From assembly GCA_964019165.1 (NCBI GenBank), contig OZ025277.1, forward strand, positions 10,897,534-10,961,533: a stretch of DNA of 64,000 nucleotides, in the 5' to 3' direction. This stretch comes from Mastigias papua (taxonomy: Eukaryota > Cnidaria > Scyphozoa > Rhizostomeae > Mastigiidae). Both the position numbers and the translations under genes were made by a program. This document shows, in pieces, positions 44,404 to 56,040 of this stretch. Position 1 is the stretch's first letter; the number at the start of each line of letters is the position of its first letter. The notes beneath the pieces were generated by a model. It worked only from the letters and a program-made list of their open reading frames with translations. It did no database searches and had not been told where the DNA came from.

Positions 44404-45376
44404 GTTAAAAGCTGTACAAGGTTCGTACCGCCATTTTTCCCAATACAGGAGAATAACTGTTTTACGAAAGCATAAGAGAACCTACTTGGGAACACGGCCA
44501 ACACTGACAGGAGTTCCAAATCACTCTCACCAAGGCGTTTTAGAGATAAATCAAATAATGCGAACAAGTGAGCATTGTCAAGCTGTTCATCATCCTTACC
44601 AACAGTTTTTAGGGGGTCCTTCTTTAGATAACTGATATAATCCTCTATCATTTCAATGTTTCGGAGTTCGTTTACGCATGAACAAACCAATCTTAATGCA
44701 AATGGAAGGCCATGACATGCATCTGCAATATCTCTCATTATTTGTTCCTGATCCAAACCTTTCATCATCTTCAACTCTTGTTGTAGATAAGTTTGACTCT
44801 CCTTGATTGACAACTGTCTAAGCTTTACAATATAATGGTCTTCCTTGCTAGCTGTATTGCTATATACACGAGTAGTGAAAATGGCACGAATTGTTCCTCT
44901 TGAATAACAATGAATGTGACGAGACAACTCCAAAAAAGTGCTTGATTTGCATGACTTGTCTGTCGGTGGTGCAAGCAAATCATCAGCATTATCAAATATC
45001 AATAATGCACGTTTTCCAGCAGCAGTTATCAATTCAAATTTTCTTCTAAGAACTTCGACTGTGTCTGCTTTCATATCTGTCGTATCAATCTCAAATTCCT
45101 TCAGGATTTTATCTGCTACATCATCCAGTTGTGGTGGATTGGGTATGTCTCTCATATTTATCCATATGAAATAATTATACTCACTTTTGTCGTACAAGGC
45201 ATGACCTAACTGATTTGCTAAGGCCGACTTGCCATAGCAAGGCCCTCCAGTTATTATGAGAAATGAATCGCCTCCCCTGAGCTTTTCCTCTAATTCTCTC
45301 ATTTCTTCTGTTCTTCCAACAAATTCCTCCAATTTTTTTCGTAATTTGCAAAGATCTTCCTGATTCTCTTTAAGAG
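44404..45376 (-). pseudogene. NLR-like gene: NB-ARC ATPase region
   Basis: The exon starts after an acceptor (AATTTTAG) at 45377 in a phase that matches the HEPN exon donor. The linker is LKENQEDLCKLRKKLEEFVGR. Next come the P-loop GGPCYGKS, kinase-2 RALLIFDNADD, a sensor Arg in RAIFTTR, GLPFALRL, and winged-helix sequence to LVQLLTK. Reading on, the frame enters the Harbinger TIR and stops within six codons. NB-ARC domains are nucleotide-switch ATPases of NLR and APAF1-type proteins. This allele should make at best a truncated HEPN-NB-ARC protein. Confidence 0.88.
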
Positions 45377-46250
45377 CTAAAATTACAAATTCAAATAAGC
45401 CAGAAGTTTCATCATAAATATATTTTGTTTTTATTTACAATTAAAACCAACACAATATCTGCAATATAATGTACAATTGATAACCAGAAAAAACCGGATC
45501 ACTGAGTCCTGCTTTGAATTGTATATACGATACACAACAGATCTAAGCAACATACTAAAATGAAAGTACACAAACTATTATACGAAAACAAACGTTCCAG
45601 AGTTTTCTCTAAAGATAGAAGCCAGAGGGTCCCATGGAAGCAAGTAGACTATGCAATCTATATGATCGATGATTTTATGTCATTTCTAATGTTAATGCGA
45701 ACCATCATAGATATGGACACACACATAAAATAGAAATGACAATACTTGAAATATGTATGCCAACCTTGTCAGTACTAAAGACACTACACACTTTGTTATA
45801 AGAATATAGTCTATAAGAATATCAAGGCTCAAATGCTCTGAAATTCAAGGAGAACCTAAGAATAATGCAAGGCTCAAGTTTCATCAAGGTTTATAGTTTG
45901 TGCTGATATAAGTGCTCTCAGAAAACAAAATCAATTGAGCTTCATTTATCCTGCCTGAAACTCGTTACACTATGATGTGAATCAGGAACTCTTCAGAGAG
46001 TGTCAGTTATATTACATACTTTTTATTCTAGAAATACAGTCGTTAGGAGAATTAATGTTCAAAATCGCCAAAATGTAAGAATAAATTTAGAATATTCTTA
46101 GGTTCAATCAAAAAATTTAAAGAACATTGAGGTTCGGCAAAAAATTAGGTATCCTTATAAAAAAATTGTGTACTATCAAAAAGGGGCCTCTAATACTTTG
46201 GCTATGTATGGATATACTTTTACTAAATTTTGACCATATTAAGACATACT
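45377..46250. other. Intron start, no feature
   Basis: Part of the 16.2-kb intron between NB-ARC and HEPN exons. AT-rich with nothing recognised. Confidence 0.5.
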
Positions 46251-46570
46251 ACAGTCAACTTCGTATAATTCGGATCACATGGGACTGACCAATTTTGTCC
46301 GGATTACGGGAGATTCGCATTATGCTAAACTATCGGTGATAAGTTCGCTTTGAAGGCATGATGACTACGAGAGTGTATTGTTTTAACTCTGGAACCCAGG
46401 TCAATAATATAATAAAGCTCAATCTGTAAGGAAAAGGATCCCACAGTGAAGAACACGCCTGTGTTTACTGAAACATTCAAAGGACCTTTCATCCGGATTA
46501 CCGTAAATGCCCGGAAAACCAAACGCGGCGCTGACTTAAAATTTCGCCTTCGATCCGGGGCGGTTATTTG
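46251..46570 (+). repeat. Possible pogo/Tigger-like MITE fragment
   Basis: ACAGTCAACTTCGTATAATT followed by CGGATCAC and later CCGGATTACGGGAGATTCG resembles pogo-family terminal repeats. A GCGGTTATTTGGCAGGTGCGC segment near 46560 recurs at about 56770-56830. The right end is not defined. Confidence 0.35.
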
Positions 46571-46720
46571 GCAGGTGCGCTTACTAAATATTTCTCGGTA
46601 CAGGCAACAAGAACATAACTTTTCGACCACTCAATACCCTTTTTGCTAACTTTAACTAGACCAAAATCAATACTATGCAGTTACAATGTCATCTTCATCA
46701 TCGCCAACGCCATGGTCAGA

Positions 46721-46755
<35 letters not shown>

Positions 46756-46998
46756 AAATATTTAAGGAGGGTTGCCCTTCAGCTACAGCTGCTTTTCAAG
46801 GGGCCCTCCATTTAAATACAATACATGTTTTGAAAAATAAATTTGAAAAAAAAATGCCTAATTACAATGTCTACTACCTAAAAGCGATATACCGTTATAT
46901 AAAATATTATTTACAAAATTATTAAAGATACAATGATAAAAGTACAAAAAATATATTGGTAAGAAAAAAGAAAAAAATAATTTCAAGCTATATACAAT

Positions 46999-49974
46999 TC
47001 ATGCATCATGCATCAAAGACGTTTTAAAGGAGGCAAGGTTAGGTGCTAGCTTCGATTCTGTTGGTAGGCTGTTCCACATTTTCGAGCCCTTGTAGGAGAA
47101 GCCCTTCTGCCCATTAGAGGAATTCCTCTTTGGCAGCTTGAGATCTGTGGCAGTATTTCGTAGATTATACGTGGCCTCAGAATAGTTTGCAACCAACATG
47201 TCGAAGAGGTACTGAGGGGCAAGCCCATTTCTAGCTTTGTAGACAAGTACTTGCGTTTCATATTGGATAAGTTCTTCGATCGTTTTCCAACCTAGGCCCA
47301 TGATTAAAGGTTTGCTAGGAGCATCAAAATTGCTTCCAGTTATTATTCTGGCTGCGCGATTCTGAAGCTTCTGTAGTTGCTGTAATTCAGTAAGTCCACA
47401 GACACCCCAGACTGCGCAACAGTAGCGAAAATGTGGATCGACCAAACCAGTGTACAGATTTTTAAGTGACTCAAAAGGTAAAAACCTTTTGGCATACCTT
47501 ATCAGCCCAAGAGATCGAGAAATCTTTTTCAATACTTCTTGAATGTGATTCTTCCAATCAACAGTATTGTCAATATGGACTCCTAGATACTTAGTGCATT
47601 GAACAACATCGAGATCATTATGCCTTATATGCAGATGTAATTGCTCAGCTTGATTTTTCAAGATTGCAAGCTTCCGTTTAGTAGAAATTACCATGGAGTG
47701 CGTTTTAGCAACGTTAAGAGAAAGCTTGTTTCCCCGCAACCATTTATCAAGAGCTAGAAGGTCCTGGTTTAATGCCCTGTTTAACTGGGACATACTATGA
47801 TTTTGTAGACTAAGGCTAGTGTCATCAGCATACATGTAAACCTTAGCGTTATTAGTGATTTTAAGAAGGTCGTTGATATAAAGTAAAAATAATAATGGGC
47901 CAAGACAGGAGCCTTGAGGGACACCTATATCTATATTTTGAACTTTAGAATCCACACCATTAACCCTTGTAAACTGGGAGCGATTAGAGAGGTACGACTT
48001 AAACCACATTAGCTCCGAAGAGTGGATACCGTAGTGAGCAAGCTTTTGCATTAGGATTTTGTGATCAACTGTGTCAAAAGCTTTTTTCAAATCAACAAAT
48101 ATAACCCCAACATGTTTTCCCACATCTAAGCTGCTGTACCAATCATTAGTACATTTCAAAAGAGCAGTGGCTGTTGAGTGAAGTGATCTGAATCCAGATT
48201 GACTCGGAGCTAAGAGATCATTCGAGTTTAAATACTCATAAAGTTGGTTGTACACTAATTTTTCAAAGAGCCTTGAAACGACTGGGAGGACTGATATTGG
48301 CCTATAGTTTTCTTTGGCGCTTTTATCTCCGTCTTTGAAAATAGGAATAACTCTAGCAATTTTCCAAAGAGAAGGAAACTCCCTATCCTCTAAGGACTTG
48401 TTAAACATGTACGCTAGCGAGTTGACGATGTAAGGCAAGGCAAGTTTCAGAAAATAACTAGAGATATTGTCGTTTCCAAAGCCCTTAGATGTTTTTATTT
48501 TACCAATGGCATCCCTAATATTTTGTTCGTTAATCTTTGTAAATTTCATCGTTTTATTGCCTTCATTTATCCTGTAGTTACCAACTAAAAGGGGGTTTGG
48601 AGATGGATCAATTTTATCAGCTAACTCTTTGCCAATAGTGCAAAAGTAATCGTTCATCTTGTTTGAGATTTCATTTTTCTCATGGATTTCAATGTCTCCT
48701 ACAGTAAGAGATGTGATGTTAGTTGATTTGCTGCGCTTATTGAGAAGTGCGTTAGTTGTCTTCCAAGTTTCTTTCATATTACCTTTGCACTCAATAATCT
48801 TGTTAGTGAAATATTGCCTTTTTAGTGTGACATTAAGGTTGTTTACTTTATTACGGGCTGTTTTATATCTACCCATCATGGCTGGAGATTTGTGTTTAAT
48901 AGCAGCTTTTTTAAGTCTATCCCTGGATTTCATCAAGGACTTAAGCTCATTCGTAATCCATGGAGAATTCTTATCAGAAACCCTAATCTCTCTTATTGGA
49001 GCATGCTTTTCAATAATAGCAGAAAATACGGATGACCATTCTCTAATGATAACATTAATGTCACTAGATTTACTAACAACATTCTCCCAGCAGATTCTTG
49101 AAACATCGGCTATAAAAGCCTCATGGTTAAATTTTTTCATATTTCTAGTTTTAATCATCTTATGGCTCCCACCAACGGCAGCGTTGAGTTTCCGTTTGCA
49201 AAAGACCATGTAATGGTCGCTCAACGCTACTTTATGTACCCCCGAATCTAAAACATTGTCCGTGCAAGTCGTAGCTATATGGTCAATGAGTGTAGATGTT
49301 GATAATGTGACCCTAGTTGGTTCTTTAATAATCTGTTTAAGACTGAACAGCTGGTATAAATTAAGTAAATGCCTGGAATTGCTATCCGACGAAAGTCCCT
49401 CCAATTCCTGGGATAGATCGCAGTTTATATCGCCCATAAGAATGATTTCCTTGCCCTCTTTATCAAGATATGAAAGAACTCTTTCTGATTTTTGAAAGGT
49501 GCAAACTGGATCGTTTGGGGGCCTATACCAGGCAACAAAGAGAAAAGATTTGCATTTTAGTGGTTGGATTTCAATGCAGAGTAACTCAATATTTTCAACA
49601 GGGATATCTTTCCTGAGTAGGAACTTAAGGTTATCTTTGACATATATGGAGATCCCGCCACCACAGCGAGATCTATCAAGGCGCAGCTGCTTATACCCAT
49701 TGATGTCTGTAATTTGATGTTCGATTGAGTAATCTAGCTTAGTCTCGTTTAATGCTAATATATCTAATCCCATACTGTTCACTAGAATTTTAACTTCGTC
49801 CAAGTGACTTCTTAGCCCATTAACATTCAGGGATGCCATCATTAAACCCTTTTTAGATTTAGTTATACTATTAAATATGTTATTGGTTTTTTGACCAAGG
49901 GAATTCAGTTTAGAATGGCTAGCACCAACCTGCGCTCCTCTAGTGTGCTTGTCACCCGCTAAACGAGTGAGCAT
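46999..49974 (-). CDS. LINE ORF2: endonuclease plus reverse transcriptase
   Basis: 991 residues. Endonuclease: MASLNVNGLRSHLDE, LNETKLD, GGGISIYVK, GDINCDLS, SDHYMVF. RT: IARVIPIFKDGD, NYRPISVLP, FVDLKKAFDTVDH, IGVPQGSCLGPLLF, YADDTSL (catalytic Asp pair), WLRGNKLSLNVAKT. The C-terminal region ends with RNAARIITG and GSKMWNSLP. The ATG at 49974 lies inside the end of ORF1 (ATGCTCACTCGTTTAG contains both start and stop), suggesting termination-reinitiation. Confidence 0.9.
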   Translation of the reverse strand: MLTRLAGDKHTRGAQVGASHSKLNSLGQKTNNIFNSITKSKKGLMMASLNVNGLRSHLDEVKILVNSMGLDILALNETKLDYSIEHQITDINGYKQLRLDRSRCGGGISIYVKDNLKFLLRKDIPVENIELLCIEIQPLKCKSFLFVAWYRPPNDPVCTFQKSERVLSYLDKEGKEIILMGDINCDLSQELEGLSSDSNSRHLLNLYQLFSLKQIIKEPTRVTLSTSTLIDHIATTCTDNVLDSGVHKVALSDHYMVFCKRKLNAAVGGSHKMIKTRNMKKFNHEAFIADVSRICWENVVSKSSDINVIIREWSSVFSAIIEKHAPIREIRVSDKNSPWITNELKSLMKSRDRLKKAAIKHKSPAMMGRYKTARNKVNNLNVTLKRQYFTNKIIECKGNMKETWKTTNALLNKRSKSTNITSLTVGDIEIHEKNEISNKMNDYFCTIGKELADKIDPSPNPLLVGNYRINEGNKTMKFTKINEQNIRDAIGKIKTSKGFGNDNISSYFLKLALPYIVNSLAYMFNKSLEDREFPSLWKIARVIPIFKDGDKSAKENYRPISVLPVVSRLFEKLVYNQLYEYLNSNDLLAPSQSGFRSLHSTATALLKCTNDWYSSLDVGKHVGVIFVDLKKAFDTVDHKILMQKLAHYGIHSSELMWFKSYLSNRSQFTRVNGVDSKVQNIDIGVPQGSCLGPLLFLLYINDLLKITNNAKVYMYADDTSLSLQNHSMSQLNRALNQDLLALDKWLRGNKLSLNVAKTHSMVISTKRKLAILKNQAEQLHLHIRHNDLDVVQCTKYLGVHIDNTVDWKNHIQEVLKKISRSLGLIRYAKRFLPFESLKNLYTGLVDPHFRYCCAVWGVCGLTELQQLQKLQNRAARIITGSNFDAPSKPLIMGLGWKTIEELIQYETQVLVYKARNGLAPQYLFDMLVANYSEATYNLRNTATDLKLPKRNSSNGQKGFSYKGSKMWNSLPTESKLAPNLASFKTSLMHDA

Positions 49975-51506
49975 GCAAGATTGCTTGCAAACAAATGATA
50001 TCCCTCAGGGGTAAGATGCATGCCCCATTTATCTATATGTTTGAATGCAATGTTAGAATTGTTAAGGAAGTCCCAACCATTTGAAAAGCAGTTACGCTCC
50101 AGCGCAGCATTAGACTCAACGATGTATAGATTTTTTGGTGTGTCATACTTCTGTAGGAGAATCGAGGATACAATTATTCGAACGTTGGGGTTGACCTCCT
50201 TGAGCCTTTTACATGCCAAAGTAATGTTTTCTACAACCTTTTCTTGACTAATGCCTTTACTAATGTCATTACTGCCCACGTGTATAACAACTTCATCAAC
50301 ATTTGGTAAGATACTATTGACTGATCCCCTATGTGTCGAAATGAGTTGACCACTTAGTAGACCTCCGATACCTTTGGCAATAAAACAGTTGGCGAGAAAA
50401 TTCGATTCACCAACTCGTCGAACATGAGAGTCTCCTAGAAGGAGAACCTTCTTTGAAGCATTAGATTTACTATTATTATCGTAACTTTCGTCATCTTGCT
50501 TCGGATTAATTTTCCTGGTAACACTGCAGATGTTACTGCTTTTGGATGCCACTTGGGAGCCTTTGGAGGAATGAGAGTTGCTTTTTTTGCTTCTGCTGTT
50601 CCTTTTGTTCTTGCCACTATTGTTCCATTCGCCATGGTATATTTGATTGTTGGCGTTAACATCAATATTCCTGTTATTGTTGACATTGTAATTGTGGTTT
50701 TTGTTTTTAATAGTTCTTGTCTTCTTGTTATAAGATGTTTGTTCTCGTTCTTTTTTTGCACTGTTGGGATTTATTTTGGTGTTTAATTCTGATTTATGTC
50801 TAAGATATTGCTGATGTTTGCAAGCTTGGACTTCTTTTAATTGAGTGGCTAAGTCATGCTGTATTTTATCTTTTTTACTGTTCGAGTGGGCGATAGGATC
50901 AATAGGGTGTATCTTTGTGCTTGGAATTTGTTCGTATTGTATGTTTGTTTGTTTGTTCGAGGTGGTATTAATCAGCTCCAATTGGGTATTCAACTTTAAT
51001 CTCAGGTCACAGTTTTCTTTAAGGAGCCTTTCGTTTTTAGAACCCAATTCATCAATCTTTAATTGGAGGCCCCTTATATCGTCTGTCAGCTTCCCCACGA
51101 TATTTAAAAATACCATGAAGTCTTTTTTCTCGATAGGGCTGTTTTGTCCATTGAATTGTAGTTCAGCACGCGGGGTAGGAAATTCAAAATTATTGGGATC
51201 ACGTAAGTTAACAGAAACGTCAGATTGATCATCAAGTTCAACAAGTGCTTCAGGGTCTTCAATATTAGAAATGTAATACGATTCATTACCTTTGGGAGTC
51301 TTAGAAACACATATCATACCATTATTTACCAGAGAAGACAGGGTCTTGCGAAGGCGTTCGGTGGTTAGGCCACTCGTCTTCGAAGCTTCCTTCATGATGT
51401 TTTCTTCATGTGGCCGTTTTTTACAGATTTTTCTGATGCGAATGATAGCTTCATACAGCGCCCTCTCCCCCGTTACGTCTTCCATGCAAATTACACTTGT
51501 ATCCAT
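49959..51506 (-). CDS. LINE ORF1: winged-helix-like start, coiled coil, SGNH esterase
   Basis: 515 residues from ATG 51506. Residues about 10-80 look like a winged helix (ALYEAIIRIRKICKK, then LRKTLSSLVNNGMICVS). A leucine-rich coiled coil (residues about 130-180) and an Asn/Lys-rich low-complexity linker follow. The C-terminus is an SGNH hydrolase fold: GDSHVRR (nucleophile Ser), GGLLSG, HVGSNDI, and D..H near HIDKWGMHLTPEGY. Esterase-containing ORF1 proteins are known from CR1-group LINEs. It overlaps ORF2 by 16 bases. Confidence 0.85.
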   Translation of the reverse strand: MDTSVICMEDVTGERALYEAIIRIRKICKKRPHEENIMKEASKTSGLTTERLRKTLSSLVNNGMICVSKTPKGNESYYISNIEDPEALVELDDQSDVSVNLRDPNNFEFPTPRAELQFNGQNSPIEKKDFMVFLNIVGKLTDDIRGLQLKIDELGSKNERLLKENCDLRLKLNTQLELINTTSNKQTNIQYEQIPSTKIHPIDPIAHSNSKKDKIQHDLATQLKEVQACKHQQYLRHKSELNTKINPNSAKKEREQTSYNKKTRTIKNKNHNYNVNNNRNIDVNANNQIYHGEWNNSGKNKRNSRSKKSNSHSSKGSQVASKSSNICSVTRKINPKQDDESYDNNSKSNASKKVLLLGDSHVRRVGESNFLANCFIAKGIGGLLSGQLISTHRGSVNSILPNVDEVVIHVGSNDISKGISQEKVVENITLACKRLKEVNPNVRIIVSSILLQKYDTPKNLYIVESNAALERNCFSNGWDFLNNSNIAFKHIDKWGMHLTPEGYHLFASNLACSLV

Positions 51507-51879
51507 TAGCACTTGTATCAACCAAGAGAAGGTCAGTAACCAAAGTAATATTGTTTTAATCTAGTTTGAAGGGATTTTCATGTTTGTCAAGATTGACTAT
51601 AATGAGCAGCATAGTTCTATGGCTACATTAGAATGCTTAGTCTTCGTGTTAGACTCGAGTAAGCAAACTTACGCGAGTAATGTAATAATGTAATACATAA
51701 TAAACCTTTACCTACGAATACCCTATCAGCATAATACATAACTACTGCAATGAATAAACAGTAATATAAATAACAAAAATGTTGTTGTTTCTAGGGATCG
51801 AGCTTTGGAAATCTAGTAACTTTTTAGGTGGTCCTCAAAATTCTTTTAAACTGAGAGATTGTGGGGCTCACCCTGATGT

Positions 51880-54800
51880 TACTTGGAATTTCATTCCATG
51901 TTTTTGGCAACAGAGTAAAAGAAACCTCCCTTAGAGAATTCCAGACTTCGCCTATGGTTCCTTGTTGAAAAACTAGATATCTCCGATCTAGTGACATACC
52001 TTCCTCTGAGTCTGTCCGGACAGAGACCGTTCAATATTTTGTAGGTCATTGTTGCCCTATCATATCTTATTAAGTTTGAAACTGAGAGCCAATTGCAATT
52101 CCAACCGCCCCGATAATTGGCACCTTCAATTAATTCTAGACAGACTTTCCCATAATTTGTTATCATATCTTTAATGACTCTCAAAAAGTCACCTATACAC
52201 CTGGTCCAGCTTCGACTGTGGGAGCATATTTCTATGTTTTCTCACTGAAGAATCACCGCTTTTCAGTTTACTCTTAAGCTTCTTGTCCTGCCTGTTCCAA
52301 TTCAGGCTTTCATCGACATTGACTCGTAAGCATTTTACTGTATGAGCTCGTTGCATATTTTGCCCGTTTATTAGGACAGGTATATCTCCCTGGATGTGGT
52401 TTATTTATCGGTTATGACCAATGATTAAATATTCAGTTTTATCAGTATATAAACTAAGCTTGTTCTGCCGTAGCCACTCTGCAATGTTCTTACATTCAGC
52501 TTTTAAGTTATTGCAGAGTTGCTCAATAATACCTGCAGAGCATGTTACGCTAGGGTCGTCTGCATACATGTTTGTTGAGCTTTTCTAAGGCATCGCTCGA
52601 AGTCGATAACGTATAAGATGAAAAGTAGGGACCCAAGGCACGATCCCTGGGGAATACCACACTGAACCTTGTTTAGTTGAGAACGAGAGCCATTGATTTG
52701 ACAGTATTGCATCCTATCCATTTAAGTATGATGCAAACAATTGATGGAGTTCCTCGTATCCCATAGTTATATAATTTAGCAAGCAGAATTTTGTGATCCA
52801 CAGTGTCAAATATCTTTTTCAGATCTAGGAAGATGCTGATACTTATCTCTTTATTTCGGCATTCGAGAACCATGAGTCAGTAACATTAAGTAGTGAGATC
52901 ATTGTGTTGTGCAGCTTACGAAATGCATGCTGACTTCTTGATAGAATACTTTTTTCCTTCAAGAAAGTAAAAAGTTGATCCTGTGTGATTTTCTCGAGTA
53001 GCTTAGAAAATAACGAAATTATGGATATTGGTCGGTAGTTATTCAATCCAGTCTTCGATCCATTCTTAAAGACTGCTCTTACCCCAGCAACTTTCTATAA
53101 GTTTGGAAAGACACCGTTTTGGAGAGAAGAATTGAAAATAGTCGCTAATGGCTTAGATAAGATGCCACAGCATCTTCTACTTGTTACACTGGGATCTTAT
53201 GCCCTGCTGCCTTAGAGCATTTCAGTTTATTGATCTCATTTTCAATGATTTCAGGATCAACTCATTATTTAAGTGGATCATTATCAGCTTTAGTCTCAAA
53301 ATTTTCAGCTAGGTTTTTGATGCCTTGAGAAATCCATGGTGCATGCGCATGTCTCGTCATAATTTTCCTTATTTTCAACGGGGCATGCACGTCCAAGACA
53401 GCGAGAAAGAGATCATAGAAACTACCAACCATCCTATAAGGGTAATCCGAGGCAGCTGACGTAGCAATTTCCCAGTCAATGCTTTGCAAGTCTTTGATGA
53501 AAGAATTACGGTTGTAATTATTCATGGGACTCTACTTCAACTTTTTCATTTTTGGCATGAACTCTAGTGTTTAATTTTCTAATACTGTATATCATATAAT
53601 GGTCTGTAATACCAAATTTTATAACTGATACAGTACAAAATTTTTCGGATCTGTTCGAAGAAAGGTGATTTATTAATGATATAATTACTCTACTATCCCC
53701 AGTAGAGTTGATGGTGGTGGACACCCATGTGACATCTTTGATAAATTGCTCGAACTGAAATTACCAGTAAATCACTTCTAACTTTAAACTGCTACTGTCT
53801 TCTGCTTTCCTAAAATCAAGGTTTGTATCTCCTATTAAGATTATATCTTTGCCCTCTGTGTCTAACCTTTTTGTGAGATTAGAGAGAGCATCAAAACTTG
53901 AACTGTCTATGCCATCAGTTGGCCTGCGGTACCAACATAGCACTAGAATATTATTGGCTTGTTTGGGGGTGATCTCGATTCCAATGATTTTAAGATTAGG
54001 GTCCACTATATCCTCCCTTCGATGATGGGGCAGAGTGTTCTTAACATACATAGCAATGCCACCCCTGCAGTGTCCCTGTCAAAGCGCTATATCTCAAAAC
54101 CAACAACAGACAAGGACTGTCCTATGACCGTATTAGACGTCTATATGCAGCACCGTCACATGCAGACTGCTTCCAGGAGTTGAGGATGATTTTCTTGAGC
54201 TTCATATTCCTTTTGGCAACATCTTTGAAGCGAAGTCTGAGTCTTCTAAGACCACGTCTTCCAAGTGTAAGTTGAGAGTACAGGAGTTGACACGGAAGAT
54301 GATCGGAGCTCATCCTTTTTACATGCCCTAGCCACATGAGGTTCTTCTCTACTAGGTTATCTTCCATTTTTGGGAGGTTTACACGACGAAGGATTTCGCT
54401 GTCTTGTATCTTGTCTTTCCAAGAGACGTTCAAGATGTCTCTCAGGTGTCCCATCATAAAGCTGTGCAACTTTTTGACTTGTGATCTATGAAGTGTCCAT
54501 GTTTTGGCTCCACAGAGAAGACTAGACAGCACAATAACTATGTGCACCTTTCCCTTTGCTCGTAGAGACATATGATTGTTCTTCCATAGGCGATCCTGGA
54601 GCTTTCCAAATGATGTACTTGCCTTGCCCATCCGACTCCTTAGTTCCTTGTCTAACCTGGCATTGTCAGAAATGATACTCCCAAGATGGGTGAATTCAGT
54701 TGTTTGAGCAAGCTGCTGTCCATTAATCATGATAGGCTCGGGTTGATTGTTGGTAGGAGGTACCGGCTGGAAGGGGCACTCTGTTTTCCTTATGTTTGTT

Positions 54801-56040
54801 TCTAGGCTGAATAGTTCTGCAATCCTGGCAAAACTGGCCACTAACGACTGCATCTCTGAGGCACTGTGTGCTACTAGTGCACTGTCATCAGCGAACAACA
54901 GCTCCCAGACGAGGTGCATGGCGGTACGGGTCTTAGTCTTGAAGTGAGACATTATGAACAGATACGCATTATGCCTAGTCTGTATGTACACACCTTCCTG
55001 GCTATTTTTGAAAGCTACCTCTAGCATCACGGTAAGGTAGAGTCAAAAGAGGGTAGGTGCGAGCACACATCCCTGTTCTACTTCCATTTGTGACAGAGAA
55101 ATCATCTGAACATGTGTTGTTTTGCGTCACTTGAGGCTGCATACCATTGTATAGTGCCTGTAGTGCAGTTCACTAGTTGCTCTACTTCTATTCTGTGCTT
55201 TCGAAGAGAATCTATGCTAAGTTGTGATTACTTTAATCGTTTCCTTTGATCATTGCTTATATTTGAAATTTTGTAAATAGTTCCCATGTACCCCTAGCAA
55301 TATCTTACCTATTTACTAAAATCTGAATCAAGCATTTTGACCCACCATCATTTATGTGGATCCCATCAAACGAGATATCTCCATACCTTAAATTACTACT
55401 ATCAATAAAGTCTAGTCCACTGAGGAGTAGCTTAGAGTTTAGTCCAAAGTTATCATTCTGTTTCAAAATACTAGAGAACGCTACCTGCACTTTCGGGAAT
55501 CTTAATTTAATCTCGAGTTGAGTTGACACAATTTCATCTGACAATTCCTCTGGGTCTGTTTGTTTTCTGATATTTCATGTACCAACATGAACTATGATAA
55601 TACTCGTGTCCTATTTGAATATGGACGTTCTTCATTTGAGTAATTCTGGCACCAGGCATAGCCTCCACACATACCGCACGGTGGTCTTTCGAAAGTTTAT
55701 GACCAATAACTTTCCTCAGTTGGGAGTCCACAATGATCGCAGCTTTAGTTATCTCATTATGAATAGTTTGGCTTTATTTGATGCATTAGATGCGTTTGAT
55801 GTAGGCTCTGAGAATGAATGGATTTGGGTGCTATTTCGTTTTACAACTCTTTTGCTTCTGTTCTCTGCAAGTGCATTATTCTTCGTGCTTTGATTTGCTA
55901 TAGCTTTGGTGTTATTCTTTATTGTTTTTAAGCCGTTTCCCTTGTTACAATAGGGTGAACGTTCAGTGTTGTAATTTCTAAGAAGCTCAGTAGTGCCTTT
56001 GTTTCCCGTAGATGATTTCATTTTTGTAGGCGTATCTATG
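51880..56040 (-). pseudogene. Old CR1-type LINE relic, interrupted
   Basis: Decayed minus-strand copy. C-terminal RT (51891-52184), RT palm (52673-53046: NNYRPISIISLFSKLLEK, FLDLKKIFDTVDHK), endonuclease (53265-54051: MYVKNTLPHH, GDTNLDF), then, beyond a 1.1-kb insertion, the end of an esterase-type ORF1 (55305-56021: GDISFDGIHIND). Many stops and frame changes. Older than the neighbouring intact LINE. Confidence 0.78.
54106..55230 (-). pseudogene. RTE-like RT fragment inserted in the CR1 relic
   Basis: Open for 302 codons (54122-55030): LFADDSALVAHS catalytic box, ETNIRKTE, FTHLGSIIS, CGAKTWTLHRSQVKKL, WLGHVKRMS. It lies exactly between the CR1 relic's endonuclease start and its ORF1 end, so it inserted later. 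It is 5'-truncated. The clade is uncertain within non-LTR RTs. Confidence 0.7.

Larger units (their letters stand above)
46727..51560 (-). mobile_element. Full-length CR1/L2-group LINE in the intron
   Basis: Two intact overlapping ORFs and a 3' tail of ATT/AAT triplets (46727-46755 on plus). The left limit is clear from the tail; the right (5') limit near 51560 is approximate. No frame breaks are seen, so this copy may be active. Confidence 0.85.

Noticed and set aside
50845..51228. Plus-strand 127-codon ORF
   Set aside because: Antisense shadow of the LINE ORF1.
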